Shown: positions 47,905-48,807 of the stretch, piece after piece
How positions within the stretch are numbered: the first letter of the stretch is position 1
How the letters are laid out: the number at the start of each line of letters is the position of its first letter
From: an uncultured Prevotellaceae bacterium
Lineage (GTDB): Bacteria; Bacteroidota; Bacteroidia; Bacteroidales; Bacteroidaceae
Direction of reading: 5' to 3'
DNA: 48,807 nt
Assembly: GCA_900318885.1 (NCBI GenBank)
Contig: ONMN01000011.1
Location: 1 to 48,807 of the forward strand
The notes under the pieces: model-generated
Databases searched by the model: none
Seen by the model: the letters and a program-made list of their open reading frames with translations, nothing else
Told to the model about the DNA's origin: nothing
Program-made: the position numbers and the translations under genes

Positions 47905-48339
47905 ATGGCAACAGACAAAACCGCTTACTGGCTCGACATAGCCAACGAAGACCTTGAGGTGGCCGAGGATCTATTCAAGACCAAACGCTGGCTCTACGTC
48001 GCATTCATGTGCCATCAAGTCATCGAGAAGACGCTCAAGGCATACTGGTGCGCTGTGCGCGATGATGAACCGCCCTATGTCCATAACCACCGTCGGCTGG
48101 CTGAGGGTTGCGGCCTCTATGATAAAATGAACGATGAACAGCGACGTTTCCTCGGTATGATCAACAACATGAACATTGAGGCCCGATACCCTGACTACAA
48201 GACTGGCATAGCCCGCTCGCTCAGCGATCAGAAAAGCCGTGAGATTATTGATAAGACAAAACAGATGCAGCAATGGATAATACAAGAGTTCTTACCAGAG
48301 ACGAAGCCCTCCAGCTCGTCCGAGACTACAAGCGAGTAA
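47905..48339 (+). CDS. HEPN-domain protein (PF05168 type)
   Basis: A 144-residue helical protein from ATG at 47905; ATG at 47893 adds 4 residues. The pattern MATDKTAYWLDIANEDLEVA, LYVAFMCHQVIEKTLKAYW, HNHRRLAE and EARYPDYK matches the HEPN family commonly paired with minimal nucleotidyltransferases. The RNase-type Rx4-6H motif is not evident; only RDDEPPYVH (R-x7-H) is seen. Thus nuclease activity is uncertain. Its last 67 bases overlap the nucleotidyltransferase gene. In MntA-HepT type pairs, HEPN is the toxin and is AMPylated by its partner. Confidence 0.9.
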   Translation: MATDKTAYWLDIANEDLEVAEDLFKTKRWLYVAFMCHQVIEKTLKAYWCAVRDDEPPYVHNHRRLAEGCGLYDKMNDEQRRFLGMINNMNIEARYPDYKTGIARSLSDQKSREIIDKTKQMQQWIIQEFLPETKPSSSSETTSE

Positions 48340-48590
48340 TCGCTCCACGGTTCAGCACTGAGCCGAAAGTTTACATGTACGGCTCCTACTCCAAGGGTTA
48401 TCCCAAGCCCGAAAGCGATATTGATGTAGCTGTCATCGTTCCCCATGTCGATGGCGACTGGCTGACCATATCCACCGACCTCTGGCTTGATGTTGACAAG
48501 GTAAACATCCTCATCGAACCTGTATTGCTTGAAGAGGGGAACCACTCACCCCTCTACGACGACGTGATGCGGACTGGAGTGGCAGTGTAA
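48273..48590 (+). CDS. minimal nucleotidyltransferase (MNT, antitoxin-like)
   Basis: A 105-residue protein of the polymerase-beta fold. The signature GSx10DxD is exact: Gly37-Ser38 and Asp49/Asp51 in GSYSKGYPKPESDIDVAV. A third acidic residue is expected in the LDVDKVNILIEP strand. It could AMPylate the HEPN partner or another target. The start lies 67 bases inside the HEPN gene, a long overlap that enforces co-expression. Followed by a strong terminator at 48625. Confidence 0.92.
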   Translation: MDNTRVLTRDEALQLVRDYKRVIAPRFSTEPKVYMYGSYSKGYPKPESDIDVAVIVPHVDGDWLTISTDLWLDVDKVNILIEPVLLEEGNHSPLYDDVMRTGVAV

Positions 48591-48624
48591 CATATATAAG
48601 GTACAGACGGAAAAGAACTTCATA

Positions 48625-48657
48625 GCCTCACCCTCCATCAGGGCGGTGGGGCGTTTT
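48625..48657 (+). terminator. terminator after the HEPN/MNT pair
   Basis: GCCTCACC (48625-48632) pairs with GGTGGGGC (48645-48652), eight pairs with one G-U, followed directly by GTTTTT. Confidence 0.88.
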
Positions 48658-48659
48658 TA

Positions 48660-48807
48660 TGCTCGAAAATTTGACCTTTAAGCGAATTTTCTCGCGACTC
48701 AGCATTGCAACGCCACACTTTTCACCTTTAGTTACTATGTTTGCAGTCGCTAACGGATATGTCCGACTATTGAATTCACTCTCGGGGGCTGCGAGCCCCC
48801 TGCCGTT
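48660..48807. other. non-coding end of window with a repeat fragment and a G/C hairpin
   Basis: No frame here is supported. Bases 48706-48719 (TGCAACGCCACACT) equal part of the 33-bp unit in the flavoprotein gene read in its coding direction. Bases 48784-48800 form a perfect 7-bp G/C stem (GGGGGCT, GCG, AGCCCCC) without a T-run. What follows lies outside the window. Confidence 0.55.

Noticed and set aside
48784-48800. Intrinsic terminator
   Set aside because: A strong G/C stem but no T-run and no gene ending nearby in the window; left as a hairpin only.

Overview
The window looks like a chromosomal segment of a Bacteroidales bacterium, most likely Prevotella or a close relative. The evidence is the Bacteroidetes promoter (TTTG, about 20 bases, TAnnTTTG, usually TACCTTTG) in front of most transcription units, and the families found: Rpb6-like omega, DUF4293, DUF4468, DUF3127, a Porin_10-type porin, long PyrF, NspC, CoaBC next to DnaN, and a DUF4248 remnant. 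I see no rRNA, tRNA, CRISPR array or intact insertion sequence. The species assignment is inference.

Layout. 1-1300: tail of an unidentified gene, paired palindromes, a STAS-like protein, a very strong terminator, short direct repeats and a decayed DUF4248 gene. 1293-6006 (minus): phosphohexomutase, a TPR protein, and the cell-envelope/transcription set bamD-like, omega, DUF4293. 6123-12988 (plus): uvrB with an almost leaderless promoter, then DUF4468, a 55-residue membrane protein missed by length cut-offs, an outer-membrane porin, an HD hydrolase and menA. 12980-14056 (minus): RluA-type pseudouridine synthase and a 51-residue membrane protein. 14204-22460 (plus): one long housekeeping run, phoH, purC, menG, aroE, TPM protein, lemA, purM, prfA, pyrF. 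22520-26205 (plus): pheS, a ThiE-like protein, prs, a TlpA-like lipoprotein. 26307-26723 (minus): DUF3127. 26888-30868 (plus): dnaN, an exonuclease, coaBC, an SpoU-type methyltransferase.

38304-30881 (minus) is a chain of eight closely spaced genes: pfkA, an orphan NMT1/THI5-like binding protein, a Cache-HAMP-PP2C phosphatase, a nitroreductase, a DUF2520 protein, kdsC, maf and nspC. 46113-38406 (minus) is a compact seven-gene acyl-chain cluster: GNAT-like protein, ketosynthase, acyl carrier protein, hotdog dehydratase, MMPL exporter, CrtI-like flavoprotein, LolA-like protein. Its gene content resembles the core of aryl-polyene/flexirubin-type clusters, but ketoreductase, starter-unit enzymes and acyltransferases are not present in the window. 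It is also interrupted by unusual repeats: three 33-bp palindrome-bearing units inside the flavoprotein gene, heptamer repeats in the MMPL gene, a MITE-like inverted repeat between ketosynthase and carrier protein, and 16-bp repeats before the ketosynthase. This cluster is the best candidate for an undescribed system here.

46277-48807: an LUD-domain protein, an HU-like protein with a Gly/Asn-rich tail, a HEPN/nucleotidyltransferase pair of toxin-antitoxin type with a palindrome in its leader, and non-coding sequence with two hairpins.
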